Source: Sphingomonas aerolata (GTDB lineage Bacteria; Pseudomonadota; Alphaproteobacteria; Sphingomonadales; Sphingomonadaceae). From it: 64,000 bases of DNA. How positions within the stretch are numbered: the first letter of the stretch is position 1; every line of letters starts with the position of its first letter. The notes under the pieces are model-generated. The model had not been told where the DNA came from. It did no database searches and was given only the letters and a program-made list of their open reading frames with translations. Of the stretch, positions 41,528-51,800 are shown one piece after another. The translations under genes and the position numbers were made by a program. Where the stretch lies: the NCBI RefSeq assembly GCF_003046295.1, contig NZ_PZZN01000003.1:496001-560000 (forward strand), written 5' to 3'.

Positions 41528-42775
41528 ATGACCGCCGCCCACGCCTTTGACGACGCCGCTACGGGGCGCGCAACCAGTGCAGCACGCCTGACCGCGCCGA
41601 TATTCCACCGCCTGCTCGACCGGATCGATGCAGGACTTGAGAGCGGCGGTATCGAGGCAAGCTTGCCCGACGGCACCCGCCGTTTGCTGGGAGGGCGTGC
41701 ACCCGGGCCGATGCCGATCGTTACCGTCCATCGCTGGCGGGCATTGCTAAGGCTGGCGACGGCCGGATCGGTCGGGTGGTATGAAGGCTGGACTGCGGGG
41801 GACTGGTCGAGCCCCGATCCGGTTCCGCTATTCGACCTGTTCATGCGCAACCGTATCTCCCTGGGCCGGACGGCGCGATCGGGCGGGGTTGCGCGACTCT
41901 CGGCTCGCGCGTGGCACTGGATGCGACGCAATCACCGCACGGGATCACGGCGCAACATCGCCGCACATTATGATCTCGGCAACGACTTTTACGAGACGTG
42001 GCTCGATCCCAGCCTGACCTATTCGAGCGCGTTGTTCGCCGAGCCGATCAGCGAGGCCGAACCGCTCGAGCATGCCCAGACGACGAAGCTCCAGGCGATT
42101 CTGGACAGGACGGGTACGCAGCCCGGCGATCGCATCCTCGAGATCGGCTGCGGCTGGGGGTCCTTCGCAGCCCTCGCCGCGCAGTCCGGTGTCGACGTGC
42201 ACGGCCTCACCCTGTCGACCGAGCAGAAGCGACAGGTCGACGCGCGGATGGCCGAGGCGGGGCTGACGGGGGTGACCGTCTCGCTGACCGATTACCGCGA
42301 CGTCGTCGGAACCTATGACGCGGTGGCCAGTATCGAAATGGTCGAGGCGGTGGGTGAGGCCTATTGGCCGGCCTATCTCGACGCGGTCGCGCGGGCGCTG
42401 AAACCCGGCGGCCGTGCCGCGCTTCAATATATCACGATCGACGATGCGATCTTCGATGCCTATTCGACGAGCGTCGACTTCATCCAGCGCTACGTGTTTC
42501 CCGGCGGCATGCTGCTGTCCGAGCCGCGGTTCCGCGCTTTGGCGGAGGCACGCGGTTTGACGTGGGAGGATCAAAGCAGTTTCGGGCTGCACTATGCCGA
42601 GACATGCCGGCGTTGGCGGATCGCGTTCGACGCCGCCGTCGCGCAGGGGCGCTTGCCGGCACGGCTCGACGCGAAGTTCGTCGCGTTGTGGCGCTATTAC
42701 CTGATGTATTGCGAGGGCGGGTTCCGCGGTGGCGGCATCGACGTCGCACAGGTGACGCTGGTGAAGCGACGCTGA
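41528..42775 (+). CDS. cfa: Cyclopropane fatty acid synthase
   Basis: The ATG at 41528 after GGAG gives 415 residues. The methyltransferase core has NIAAHYDLGNDFYETWLDPS, RILEIGCGWGSFA (SAM-binding), a VASIEMVEAVGEAYW segment and the FIQRYVFPGG loop. It methylenates membrane phospholipid double bonds with SAM. The gene follows phrB; both serve stress protection. Confidence 0.93.
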   Translation: MTAAHAFDDAATGRATSAARLTAPIFHRLLDRIDAGLESGGIEASLPDGTRRLLGGRAPGPMPIVTVHRWRALLRLATAGSVGWYEGWTAGDWSSPDPVPLFDLFMRNRISLGRTARSGGVARLSARAWHWMRRNHRTGSRRNIAAHYDLGNDFYETWLDPSLTYSSALFAEPISEAEPLEHAQTTKLQAILDRTGTQPGDRILEIGCGWGSFAALAAQSGVDVHGLTLSTEQKRQVDARMAEAGLTGVTVSLTDYRDVVGTYDAVASIEMVEAVGEAYWPAYLDAVARALKPGGRAALQYITIDDAIFDAYSTSVDFIQRYVFPGGMLLSEPRFRALAEARGLTWEDQSSFGLHYAETCRRWRIAFDAAVAQGRLPARLDAKFVALWRYYLMYCEGGFRGGGIDVAQVTLVKRR

Positions 42776-42799
42776 TCGTCCGCCCCGCAAGGGAAGGAT

Positions 42800-43510
42800 T
42801 TAGGCGACGCGTTCGAAATGGCCGGGTTCGAACCCGTCGACAGCCAGCGCGACGATACGGTCAGCGACGACCTGCGGATCCTTGACCGAGTTCGGATCCT
42901 CGCCCGGATAGGCACGCGCGCGCATCTTGGTGCGGGTCGCGCCGGGATCGACGATCGCGGTGCGGATGCCGCTGATCTCGGCCATCTCGTCCCCGTAAGC
43001 GCCGAGCAGCGTCTCGAACGCCGCCTTCGAGGCACCGTAGAGCCCCCAATAGGCTCGCGGCTTGCGGCCGACGCTCGACGTGACACCGATCACGCGCGCC
43101 GACTTCGCCTTTTTCAGCATCGGATCGAACGCGGCGATCATCGCCGCCTGCGCGCTGACGTTGAGCGTGAGGACCTGCGCCATTTCCTTCGGATCGATCG
43201 CCGGGACCGACGACAGCGATCCCAGCATGCCCGCATTCAGCACGAGGATGTCGAGCGCATCCCAGCGATCCCCGATCGCGCTGGCGAGCCGGCCGATCGC
43301 CTCGCTCTCGGCGAGGTCGAGCGGTGCGATCGTCGCGGAGCCGCCGGCGTCATGGATCGCCGTCTCGACCTCTTCGAGGCCGCCCGGCGTGCGCGCGGTA
43401 AGGACCACGTGCGCCCCCTTTGCAGCGAGCGCGATCGCGGTGGCGGCGCCGATGCCGCGGCTTGCACCGGTGACCAGCGCAAGCCGGCCTTCGAGAGGCT
43501 TGTCGGTCAT
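42800..43510 (-). CDS. Short-chain dehydrogenase/reductase
   Basis: This 236-residue SDR has the nucleotide motif TGASRGIG (14-21), NAG in ILVLNAGML, catalytic Ser in VTSSVGRKP, and YGASK (Tyr/Lys) around 159-163. The PGATRTKMRARA end loop is usual. The substrate is not predictable. It ends 25 bases from cfa, convergent, and lies behind purF on the same strand. Confidence 0.92.
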   Translation of the reverse strand: MTDKPLEGRLALVTGASRGIGAATAIALAAKGAHVVLTARTPGGLEEVETAIHDAGGSATIAPLDLAESEAIGRLASAIGDRWDALDILVLNAGMLGSLSSVPAIDPKEMAQVLTLNVSAQAAMIAAFDPMLKKAKSARVIGVTSSVGRKPRAYWGLYGASKAAFETLLGAYGDEMAEISGIRTAIVDPGATRTKMRARAYPGEDPNSVKDPQVVADRIVALAVDGFEPGHFERVA

Positions 43511-43527
43511 TCTAGCTCCAGGACTTG

Positions 43528-44985
43528 TCAGATAACGCGTTCGGCGAGCATCGCGAACTGATCGACCTCGGCACCTTCGTCGTGATCAGTCAGCGTGGTC
43601 GGGTAATCGCCGGTAAAGCAGGCATCGCAATATTTCGGACGAATATCCGCGCGCTTGGCCTCGCCGAGCGCCTTGTACAGCCCGTCGATCGAGATGAAGT
43701 TGAGGCTGTCGGCGTGGATGAAGCCCGTCATGCCGCCCAGATCGAGCTTGGCTGCGAGCAGCTTGGCGCGTTCCGGCGTGTCGACTCCGTAGAAGCAGGA
43801 GTGGCGGGTCGGCGGGCTGGCGATGCGCATATGGACTTCGGCCGCGCCCGCCTCGCGCATCATCTGCACGATCTTGAGCGAGGTCGTCCCGCGGACGATC
43901 GAATCATCGACGAGGATGACGCGCTTGCCCTTGATGAGCGCACGGTTGGCGTTGTGCTTCAGCTTCACGCCGAGATGGCGGACCTTGTCACCCGGGGAGA
44001 TGAAGGTGCGACCGACATAATGCGAGCGGATGATCCCAAGCTCGAACGGAATGCCCGATTGCTGCGCATAGCCGATCGCCGCGGGGGTGCCCGAATCGGG
44101 GACGGGGATGACGAGATCGGCATCGACCGGCGATTCGATCGCGAGCTGTGCCCCGATCGCTTTGCGCACCGAATAGACCGAATGGTCGTCGACGATCGAA
44201 TCGGGGCGCGAGAAATAGACCCATTCGAAGATGCACGGCCGCGCCGCCATCGGCGCGAACGGGCGGATCGAGCGGATCTCGGACCCCTGGACGATCACGA
44301 GCTCGCCCGGCTCGACCGCGCGGACGAAGGTTGCGCCAACGACGTCGAGTGCAACCGTTTCAGACGCAAAGATCACCGCGTCGCCAAGCTTGCCCATGAC
44401 CAGCGGCCGGATGCCCAGCGGATCGCGGCAGGCGATCATGCCCTCGGGCGTCATCACGATGAGCGAATAGGCACCCTCGACCTGCTTCAACGCGTCGATG
44501 AAGCGATCGAGCAGCGTGCGATAGTTCGACGTCGCGACGAGATGGATGATCGTCTCGGTATCGCTGGTCGACTGGAAGATCGAGCCGCGACGGACGAGCT
44601 CCCGACGCAGCCGCATCGCGTTCGAGATATTGCCGTTGTGCGCGATCGCGAAACCGCCCGTCGACAACTCGGCGTACAGCGGCTGGACGTTGCGGAGCGC
44701 GGTCTCGCCCGTCGTCGAATAGCGGACATGCCCGCAGGCGACCGTGCCCGGCAGTGCGCGAATCACGTCGTCGCGATCGAAGTTCCCGGCGACATGGCCC
44801 ATTGCGCGGTGCGTATGGAAATGGGCGCCGTCGAACGTCGTTATGCCGGCGGCTTCCTGGCCGCGATGCTGCAGCGCATGGAGGCCCAGGGCGACAAGCG
44901 CCGCCGCGCCGTCGGTGGCCGAGACGCCAAACACCCCGCATTCTTCACGGAGTTTGTCGTCATCATAAGGGTTTGTGGTCAGCAT
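43528..44985 (-). CDS. purF: Amidophosphoribosyltransferase
   Basis: This enzyme makes phosphoribosylamine from PRPP and glutamine, first step of purine synthesis. I use ATG 44985 (485 residues). The N-terminal glutaminase has Cys16 (CGVFG) after a likely cleaved 15-residue propeptide, and HVRYSTTG; the C-terminal half has the PRPP motif [13 protein letters not shown] and the Ser-rich SRYVGRTF-like SHYVGRTF. C-terminal Cys residues ([13 protein letters not shown]) suggest an iron-sulfur cluster. It is divergent from hisI. Confidence 0.96.
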   Translation of the reverse strand: MLTTNPYDDDKLREECGVFGVSATDGAAALVALGLHALQHRGQEAAGITTFDGAHFHTHRAMGHVAGNFDRDDVIRALPGTVACGHVRYSTTGETALRNVQPLYAELSTGGFAIAHNGNISNAMRLRRELVRRGSIFQSTSDTETIIHLVATSNYRTLLDRFIDALKQVEGAYSLIVMTPEGMIACRDPLGIRPLVMGKLGDAVIFASETVALDVVGATFVRAVEPGELVIVQGSEIRSIRPFAPMAARPCIFEWVYFSRPDSIVDDHSVYSVRKAIGAQLAIESPVDADLVIPVPDSGTPAAIGYAQQSGIPFELGIIRSHYVGRTFISPGDKVRHLGVKLKHNANRALIKGKRVILVDDSIVRGTTSLKIVQMMREAGAAEVHMRIASPPTRHSCFYGVDTPERAKLLAAKLDLGGMTGFIHADSLNFISIDGLYKALGEAKRADIRPKYCDACFTGDYPTTLTDHDEGAEVDQFAMLAERVI

Positions 44986-45118
44986 GCCGGGTCTCACGTC
45001 GTGCGGAGCATGCCCTATAGTCGCGGTTCACACGTTTGTCGCCTCCTTGTAATAACATTGCGCAATGGGTTTGATCTCTCGCGTCGCTTCGCGCCCGCTT
45101 TCTGGTATGTCCCCGGGC

Positions 45119-45481
45119 ATGACACACAGCCGCGACACGGGCCTGACGCTCGATCCGAAGTTCGACTCCTCCGGCCTGCTGACGGCGGTCGTCACCGATC
45201 GCGTGTCGGGCGATGTCTTGATGGTGGCGCACATGAATGCCGACGCGCTGGCGCAGACCCAGGCGACCGGAGAGGCGCATTTCTGGTCGCGGAGCCGGCA
45301 AGCCTTGTGGCGCAAGGGGGAGACGTCGGGCAATGTGCTGCGCGTCGCCGAACTCCGGATCGACTGCGACCAGGACGCGATATGGGTGATCGCCGATGCC
45401 GCGGGCCCGGCCTGTCACACCGGCGAACGTACCTGTTTTTTCCGGCGTATAGAGGGTGATGGCCTGGTGACCGCCGAATGA
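45119..45481 (+). CDS. hisI: Phosphoribosyl-AMP cyclohydrolase
   Basis: The ATG at 45119 gives 120 residues. Signatures are [37 protein letters not shown] (Cys and Asp metal ligands) and [10 protein letters not shown]. It opens the purine ring of PR-AMP in histidine synthesis. It lacks the HisE half. The lipoprotein gene overlaps its stop (ATGA). Confidence 0.95.
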   Translation: MTHSRDTGLTLDPKFDSSGLLTAVVTDRVSGDVLMVAHMNADALAQTQATGEAHFWSRSRQALWRKGETSGNVLRVAELRIDCDQDAIWVIADAAGPACHTGERTCFFRRIEGDGLVTAE

Positions 45482-45981
45482 GCCACTGGCGTGGCGGGCT
45501 CATGCTCCTGCTGTCGCTGCTGGCCGGATGCGACGGTGCGTCGACCAGCATCACCAATACCGAGAGCACGCCCGGTTCGCGGCTCGAGTCGGCGGCGCGG
45601 AGCGCGGGTATCGTTGGTGATCCCGGTGCCGCGCTTCAGGGCTCCTGGGCGCGCGATACCGACCGGATCTGCATCATTGGGACCGAGCGGGTCAGCCGGA
45701 TCGGCGTCAGCGTCGATTATGGCGAAGCTCAGAGCTGCGCGGCATCGGGGACCGTCGAGCGCTCCGGCGAGCGGCTGCAGATGACGTTCGGCAAATGCGC
45801 ATTCGATGCGCGGTTCGACGGGGATCGCATCACATTCCCCGCCGACATGCCCGAAGCGTGCGAAGCGCTGTGTGCGGGACGAGCCTCGCTTGCCGCGGTG
45901 ACGGTCGATCGGTTGAGCGAGTCGCGGTCCGAGGCGGCCACGCTGCGCTCGAAGGCGGGCAAATTTCTATGCCGAGATTGA
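45478..45981 (+). CDS. Putative lipoprotein
   Basis: This 167-residue protein overlaps the end of hisI. Its N-terminus has a lipobox (LLSLLAGC, Cys18), so it is probably lipid-anchored. The rest contains several Cys pairs (RICIIG, QSCAASG, KCAFD, EACEALC) and ends FLCRD. The family is unknown. Its translational coupling with hisI does not imply a histidine role. Confidence 0.75.
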   Translation: MSHWRGGLMLLLSLLAGCDGASTSITNTESTPGSRLESAARSAGIVGDPGAALQGSWARDTDRICIIGTERVSRIGVSVDYGEAQSCAASGTVERSGERLQMTFGKCAFDARFDGDRITFPADMPEACEALCAGRASLAAVTVDRLSESRSEAATLRSKAGKFLCRD

Positions 45982-46013
45982 CGTTGACGTAAACGAGAGC
46001 TAAATGTTCCGGC

Positions 46014-46466
46014 ATGGCGACCAGAGCATCCCCGGCAGAACGGGCATCTCCCGAATCCTATGCGGTGATCGAACCGCGGCATGATCGCGACCATTTCACG
46101 ATATCGGATCTGTCGAGCGAGTTCGACGTGACCGCACGCGCGCTTCGCTTCTACGAAGACGAAGGGCTGATCGCGCCCGAGCGACGGGGCACGCAGCGTA
46201 TCTACTCGCACCGCGACCGCGCACGGCTCGCATGGATCCTGCGCGGCAAGCGTGTCGGCTTCAGCCTCGGCGAGATCCGCGAGATGATCGACCTTTACGA
46301 CGTCGGCGACGGGCGTCGTGCGCAGCGTCAGGTCGTGATCGAGCGCAGCCAGTCGCGGATCGCGCTGCTGACCGCGCAGAAGCGGGATATCGACGCCGCC
46401 ATCGACGAACTTACCAATTTCGTGGCCCTTCTCGAAGTCGGCCGCGCCAACGACCAGCAAGGATAG
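46014..46466 (+). CDS. MerR-family regulator, LiuR-like
   Basis: This 150-residue regulator has the MerR winged helix: FTISDLSSEFDVTARALRFY, then DEGLIAPERRGTQRIYS, and a dimerisation helix with ERSQSRIALLTAQKRDID. It lies three bases before an acyl-CoA dehydrogenase gene, like LiuR-type regulators of branched-chain or fatty acid breakdown, so it probably controls that gene. No metal-binding Cys is seen. Confidence 0.88.
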   Translation: MATRASPAERASPESYAVIEPRHDRDHFTISDLSSEFDVTARALRFYEDEGLIAPERRGTQRIYSHRDRARLAWILRGKRVGFSLGEIREMIDLYDVGDGRRAQRQVVIERSQSRIALLTAQKRDIDAAIDELTNFVALLEVGRANDQQG

Positions 46467-46469
46467 ACC

Positions 46470-48272
46470 ATGCCCCAATATACGCCCCCCGTCCGCGACA
46501 CGCGCTTCGTCCTCGAACAGGTCGTCGGCCTCGACCGCTACAGCAACCTGCCGGGCTTCGACGCGGCTTCCCCCGACGTCGTCGACGCGGTGCTGGAAGA
46601 GGGCGGAAAATTCGTCGCCGAAGTCCTGTTCCCGCTCAACCTGTCGGGTGATCAGCAGGGCTGCACCCGCCACGAGGACGGATCGGTCACGACGCCCGAC
46701 GGCTTCAAGGAGGCGTACAAGCAGTATGTCGAGAGCGGCTGGGCGACGCTTGGCAACCAGCCCGAATATGGCGGGCAGGGGATGCCGCACGTCGTCTCGA
46801 CCGCGTTCCAGGAATACATGATCTCGTCGAACATGGCGTTCGCGATGTACCCCGGCCTGACGCATGGCGCGATCGCCGCGCTGGTCGCCAAGGGATCGGA
46901 CGCGCAGAAGGCGATGTACGTGCCGAAGATGGTGTCGGGCGAATGGGGCGGGACGATGAACCTGACCGAGCCGCAGTGCGGCACCGATCTGGGCCTGATC
47001 CGCACCAAGGCCGAGCCGCAGGCGGACGGCTCCTATGCTATCACCGGCACGAAGATCTTCATCTCGAGCGGCGAGCATGACCTGACGGAGAACATTATCC
47101 ACCTCGTCCTCGCCAAGACGCCGGGCGCGCCCGACAGTTCGAAGGGTATCTCGCTGTTTGTCGTGCCGAAGTTCCTCGTCAACGAAGACGGTTCGCTCGG
47201 CGATCGCAACGGCGTCACCTGCGGGTCGATCGAGCACAAGATGGGGATCCACGCCAACTCGACCTGCGTGATGAACTATGACTCGGCGACCGGCTGGCTC
47301 GTCGGCGAGGAGATGAAGGGCCTCGCCGCGATGTTCATCATGATGAACGCGGCGCGTTTGGGCGTCGGCCTTCAGGGGCTGGGCGTGGCCGAGGTCGCGT
47401 ATCAGAATGCGGTGCAATATGCGCAGGACCGTCGCCAAGGACGCGCGCTGACCGGGCCGAAGGAGCCGCAGGAAAAGGCGGATTCGCTGTTCGTCCATCC
47501 CGACGTGCGCCGCATGCTGATGGAGGGCAAGGCGATGACCGAGGGGTTGCGCGCGCTGATCCTGTGGACCGCGCTGCAGGGCGATCTCGAGCATAACGCC
47601 GCGACCGAGGAAGAGCGTCAGCTGGCGGGCGACATGATCAGCCTGCTGACCCCGGTCATCAAGGGCTATGGCACCGACAAGGGCTATGAGATCGCCACCA
47701 ACGCGCAGCAGGTCTATGGCGGTCATGGCTACATCGCAGAATGGGGCATGGAGCAATATGTGCGCGATGCGCGGATCGCGATGATCTACGAAGGCACCAA
47801 CGGCGTGCAGGCGATGGATCTGGTCGGTCGCAAGCTGGCGCAGAACGGCGGTCGCGGGATCCAGGCGTTCTTCAAGCTGGTCGCGGACGAGGTTGCGGCG
47901 GCTAAGAGCGATCCGGCGACGGCGGCATTTGCCGAGGCGCTGGAAAAGGCGAACGGCCAGCTTCAGGCGGCGACAATGTGGTTCATGGCGAACGGCATGA
48001 AGAACCCTGAGAATGTCGGCGCCGGTGCGGTCAGCTACATGCATCTGATGGGGATCGTCGCGGTCGGCGCGATGTGGCTGCGGATGGCGGTTGCCGCCAC
48101 CAAGCTGAAGGCGGCCGGTGAGGGCGAGGCGGCGTTCCTCGACGCCAAGCTGATCACCGCGCGTTTCTATGCCGAGCGGATCCTGCCCGACGCGGGCGCG
48201 CTGCGTCGCAAGATCGAGGGTGGCGCGGAGTCGCTGATGGCGTTGCCGCCGGAGATGTTCATGGCGGCGTGA
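46470..48272 (+). CDS. Acyl-CoA dehydrogenase, long (FadE5/DmdC-like) type
   Basis: This 600-residue flavoenzyme is the long ACAD form. Signatures: WGGTMNLTEPQCGTDLGLIR (substrate/FAD region), GTKIFISSGEHDL, the FAD site NAARLGVGLQGLG, QVYGGHGYIAEWGMEQ and RIAMIYEGTNGVQAMDL with the catalytic Glu. It oxidises acyl-CoA in fatty acid breakdown. It is followed by a strong terminator, so the regulator-dehydrogenase pair is one transcription unit. Confidence 0.93.
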   Translation: MPQYTPPVRDTRFVLEQVVGLDRYSNLPGFDAASPDVVDAVLEEGGKFVAEVLFPLNLSGDQQGCTRHEDGSVTTPDGFKEAYKQYVESGWATLGNQPEYGGQGMPHVVSTAFQEYMISSNMAFAMYPGLTHGAIAALVAKGSDAQKAMYVPKMVSGEWGGTMNLTEPQCGTDLGLIRTKAEPQADGSYAITGTKIFISSGEHDLTENIIHLVLAKTPGAPDSSKGISLFVVPKFLVNEDGSLGDRNGVTCGSIEHKMGIHANSTCVMNYDSATGWLVGEEMKGLAAMFIMMNAARLGVGLQGLGVAEVAYQNAVQYAQDRRQGRALTGPKEPQEKADSLFVHPDVRRMLMEGKAMTEGLRALILWTALQGDLEHNAATEEERQLAGDMISLLTPVIKGYGTDKGYEIATNAQQVYGGHGYIAEWGMEQYVRDARIAMIYEGTNGVQAMDLVGRKLAQNGGRGIQAFFKLVADEVAAAKSDPATAAFAEALEKANGQLQAATMWFMANGMKNPENVGAGAVSYMHLMGIVAVGAMWLRMAVAATKLKAAGEGEAAFLDAKLITARFYAERILPDAGALRRKIEGGAESLMALPPEMFMAA

Positions 48273-48292
48273 TCGCCATCCTCCAGACGTGA

Positions 48293-48339
48293 AGGGCGCG
48301 GGCATCGGGATATCCTCCCGCGGCCCGCGCCCTTTTTTT
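48293..48339 (+). terminator. Intrinsic terminator of the dehydrogenase operon
   Basis: AGGGCGCGGGC (48293-48303) pairs perfectly with GCCCGCGCCCT (48323-48333), followed by a run of seven T. A 19-base loop separates them. Confidence 0.92.
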
Positions 48340-48355
48340 GTCCATGTCGCTCGGA

Positions 48356-48384
48356 CAAAAAAGGGGAGCCGTTGCCGGCTCCCC
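48356..48384 (-). terminator. Intrinsic terminator of the TonB receptor gene
   Basis: On the minus strand GGGGAGCCG and CGGCTCCCC (48384-48376, 48371-48363) form a 9-bp stem with a 4-base loop, followed by T6. It opposes the terminator at 48293-48339; together they insulate convergent genes. Confidence 0.92.
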
Positions 48385-48409
48385 TCCTGAGGTACGATGT
48401 GTCCGGGGA

Positions 48410-51400
48410 TCAGAAGTTGATCCGGACACCTGCATAATAGCGGCGGCCGAGCGGATCATAAGTGCCCGCATCGGTATCCTGGCCGGCCGACGCGCCGATA
48501 TCGGCGAGATAGGGCGGCTTGTTATTGAGCAGGTTCGACCCGCCGACGTAGAATTCGAAGCCGTCGTTCGTCTGGAAGCGGATCTGCGAGTCCAGGTAGA
48601 ATTGCGGACGGACGCGGTACAGCGGATTGGTACCCGGGCGGGCGCCGGTCAACTGGTCGTCGAGGCTTGCCTGGCTCATCCAGGTGCCCGTCGTCGTAAA
48701 GCCGACACCATCGATGTCATAGGACAGGTTCGTCGTAAACCGGTCGCGAGACGCACCGATCTCACCCGCGAAATAGTCACGATCCGCATCGGGCAGGGGC
48801 ACCGTGTAGCCCGAGATCAGATGCGTGTATGAGCCTCGCAGACCAAGTGTGCCGGCGAGACCGATATCGGCGAGATCCTGGCGATAGGTGATGACCGTAT
48901 CGATGCCCTGGGTCTTGACGCCACCGCTGTTGAGGAAGCTGGTCGTCAGCTGGTCGAGCGACCCGGCGCTGTTCGGCCCGAGCGCGGCCGCACGGCGCGT
49001 GATCTGGCTGCAATAATCCGAATTGCCCTGCTGGTAGCACTGGTTGACGATGTATTGCAGCGGCGTCTGGACGATCGCATCCTTGATCCGGATGTTGAAG
49101 TAATCGACCGTGACGACGAGGTTGCGCAGCGCTCGGACCGAACGCGGGTTGATCACCACGCCCGCGGTGAAGGAATCGCCCTTCTCTTCTTGGAGGTTGC
49201 GATTGCCCGCCTCGAAGCTGGTGACGCCCTGGATATCGGCCTGGTTCGCGGCGAACGCGCCGCCGTTCGCCGCGATGTTGGCGAGCACGCCGGACGCGGC
49301 ACGGCAGGTCGTGCCGAGCGTTCCGGCCGTCGCCGCGGTCACGCCGATGCAGGGATCGTTGACGCTTGGGAAATTCTGCTGCGGAGCCTGGAACAGCTCG
49401 TTGATGTTCGGCGCACGCACCGACCGCGCCTGCATCACGCGGAAGCGGATATCCTCGACCGGTGCCCATTCGCCGCCGAAATTGTAGCTGTAGGTGGTGC
49501 CGACGGTCGAATAATCGGACACGCGGATCGCGCCGCGGACGCTCAGCGACTGGAAGAACGGCTTGTCCTGGATGATCGGTGCGACGACCTCGCCGAACCC
49601 TTCCCAGAGATGGAAACGTCCCGCGGTCGATGGCAGCGCGTTGTTGCCGTTCAGGCCCTGCTGGGTGAGCAGATCGAAGTCGTTGCGGCTGCTCTCGCGG
49701 CGGTATTCGGTACCGACGCTGAAGCCGATCGGGTCGGCGCCGAACAGCGAGAAGAGCTTGCCCGATACGTTGCCGCCGGCAACGGTCTGCGTGACCTTCG
49801 TGCTGAGCGTGGTCGGCACGGCGAGATAGCCGGCCGCCGGTGCGAGCGCGCCCGCGCCGTAGATGTTGGCGGGAACGCAGCCTGCTGCGCGCGCGGTCGG
49901 ATCGGCGCACACGATCTGCCCCGTTGCTGGATCGCGATAAGAATTTAGCGCCTGGAAGAAGTTAGCGGTATTAAATTGGCCGGTTCCGACCTGGTCTTCT
50001 TTGGTCTGGCCATAGATCCCATAAACTTCATAGTTAAAGCGGTCTTCGAAGAACTTGCCGTTTGCGCCGCCCGCGATGCGGAACAGGTCACGGCTGGACC
50101 GGATCGTCCGGGGTCCGAAATCGGCGAGACGGCGATCAAAATAGATGTCCCGCAGTCCATCATTGTCGGTGTCCGTCGCAGCATTGAAGATCGCGTCTGG
50201 CACATAGGGGTTGCGATAGGTTACGCCGCCGACGACCGTCTGGATCGGGATCTGGCCCGAATTGCGTGGGTTGCTGAAGGTCGAATCGAGGGGGAACGCC
50301 TCGATCACGGTGCTGACCTTGGTCTTGGCATAATTGCCCTCGACGAACAGGTTGAGTGCAGGCGACACCTCGTAATTTGCGCGGCCGGCGGCAACGTAGC
50401 GCTCGACGGGAACGGCGAGATAACGGAAGTCGGACCGGTTGAAGCCGTCCGGGCCCGCGGCCGTACCATCGGCATTGACGCAGCCCCCCGTGCCGTTGGC
50501 GGACGCGCAATCGCGCAGCGCGCCATCCTGACCATAGGTGAAGGTGCTGTCGCCGGCATAATAGCGACCCTGCGGCGCAAACCCCGAAAGATACGGCCGC
50601 TGCGGCGTAAACAGCTCGGCATCGTTGCCTGTTAGATAGCCGCGGCTTGTCGAATCGACGGCGCTTGAACCCGCCTCGGTGAAACGGTCGCGCTTCAGCA
50701 CTGTACCCTGCTTCGAATAGCCACCGAACAGCATGATGTTGCCGCGATCGTCAGCGAAGTTCTTCCCGACGAGGGCATTGACCTGACGGTCGAAGCCGTC
50801 GCCATATTGCGACATGCCGACTTGGCCGTCGAGCTGGATGCCGTCGAACTTCGTCTTGTAGATCATGTTGACGACGCCCGCGACCGCGTCGGACCCATAG
50901 ACGGCCGATGCGCCGCCGGTCAGGATGTCGACGTTCTCGAGGAACTGCGTCGGAATCACGTTGAGATCGACCGCGCTGCTGCCCGGAAGGCCCGAGACGA
51001 AGCGGCGGCCGTTGACGAGGACCAGCGTGCGGTCCTCGCCAAGGTTGCGCAGATTGACCGTCGCCACGCCCGCGCCCTGCGTCGCGAAGCTCGAATTGGT
51101 GCGGCTGACGCCCGGGGTGCCGAATGCCGGATTCTGAAGCAGGACGTCCTGGACGTTGATCGCGCCGGCCTGCTGGATCTGCGCGATGCCGACGCTCTGG
51201 AGCGGCGAGGCGGCAGTGGCCGACGGCGATGCGATTCGTGAGCCGGTCACGACGATCTCGCCTGCCGGCGCTTCTGCAGCACCCTGCGGGTTCTGATCCG
51301 TCGCGGTCTGGGTCGGGGTTGCCGGCTCCAAGGCCTCTGCCTGAGCGGCTGCCTCGGGCGTGGCCGCAGGCGTCGCCGGCGCGGTTTGCGCGGCAGCGGG

Positions 51401-51463
51401 GAGCGTGGAAACCGCAACGAGGAGGCTCGTGGCGAGCAGACTGCGACGATAGACTGGGGTCAT
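48410..51463 (-). CDS. TonB-dependent receptor
   Basis: This 1017-residue outer-membrane receptor has a signal peptide (LLATSLLVAVSTLPAAA), an Ala/Pro/Thr-rich spacer, the TonB box region GEIVVTGSRI, a plug domain (VQDVLLQNP, VNLRNLGEDRTLVLVNGRR, GGASAVYGSDAVAGVVN) and a 22-strand-type barrel ending RRYYAGVRINF. It imports an unknown substrate, often oligosaccharides or metal complexes, using TonB energy. No transport partner is adjacent. Confidence 0.95.
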   Translation of the reverse strand: MTPVYRRSLLATSLLVAVSTLPAAAQTAPATPAATPEAAAQAEALEPATPTQTATDQNPQGAAEAPAGEIVVTGSRIASPSATAASPLQSVGIAQIQQAGAINVQDVLLQNPAFGTPGVSRTNSSFATQGAGVATVNLRNLGEDRTLVLVNGRRFVSGLPGSSAVDLNVIPTQFLENVDILTGGASAVYGSDAVAGVVNMIYKTKFDGIQLDGQVGMSQYGDGFDRQVNALVGKNFADDRGNIMLFGGYSKQGTVLKRDRFTEAGSSAVDSTSRGYLTGNDAELFTPQRPYLSGFAPQGRYYAGDSTFTYGQDGALRDCASANGTGGCVNADGTAAGPDGFNRSDFRYLAVPVERYVAAGRANYEVSPALNLFVEGNYAKTKVSTVIEAFPLDSTFSNPRNSGQIPIQTVVGGVTYRNPYVPDAIFNAATDTDNDGLRDIYFDRRLADFGPRTIRSSRDLFRIAGGANGKFFEDRFNYEVYGIYGQTKEDQVGTGQFNTANFFQALNSYRDPATGQIVCADPTARAAGCVPANIYGAGALAPAAGYLAVPTTLSTKVTQTVAGGNVSGKLFSLFGADPIGFSVGTEYRRESSRNDFDLLTQQGLNGNNALPSTAGRFHLWEGFGEVVAPIIQDKPFFQSLSVRGAIRVSDYSTVGTTYSYNFGGEWAPVEDIRFRVMQARSVRAPNINELFQAPQQNFPSVNDPCIGVTAATAGTLGTTCRAASGVLANIAANGGAFAANQADIQGVTSFEAGNRNLQEEKGDSFTAGVVINPRSVRALRNLVVTVDYFNIRIKDAIVQTPLQYIVNQCYQQGNSDYCSQITRRAAALGPNSAGSLDQLTTSFLNSGGVKTQGIDTVITYRQDLADIGLAGTLGLRGSYTHLISGYTVPLPDADRDYFAGEIGASRDRFTTNLSYDIDGVGFTTTGTWMSQASLDDQLTGARPGTNPLYRVRPQFYLDSQIRFQTNDGFEFYVGGSNLLNNKPPYLADIGASAGQDTDAGTYDPLGRRYYAGVRINF

Positions 51464-51800
51464 TTAATACTCTCGACTGAAACATTCCGACGAAGGGGCA
51501 AGGCCGCTGACCTTCGTCGATGCGCCGCCGTTAGGCCGCGCGGCGCGGCCCGATCCACTCGATTGAGACGAATAGGATCGTTTTTTTACAATGTGTTTCA
51601 TCCTTGCAACAGTCTGGAGGGATTGGGTTTCCAGCGCCTCGGGCTGACGCGCCGGAGCCGCCAAGCGTGCAGGTGAGTCACCCGATCAGCCGCATGCGAT
51701 TTCCCGATCGCCGTCTTCCCCCGGGGGGCGCTGTTGGCGTAGACGGAGCCATGGCGGTTACCGTGTTTCCCGATCCCGTTGCGAAGAGTGTCTCCGGGAC
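51464..51800. other. Divergent promoter region between TonB receptor and divL
   Basis: These 337 bases separate divergent genes and must contain promoters for both. AT-rich stretches (a T7 run at about 51580, ACAATGTGTTTCA) lie toward the receptor side. I found no gene or strong terminator, and no confident promoter. Confidence 0.5.

Noticed and set aside
43525-45459. 644-codon plus-strand frame over purF
   Set aside because: PurF motifs on the other strand are complete; the frame is composition-driven.
45729-48305. 858-codon minus-strand frame over the regulator and dehydrogenase
   Set aside because: Shadow of the acyl-CoA dehydrogenase; no recognisable protein.
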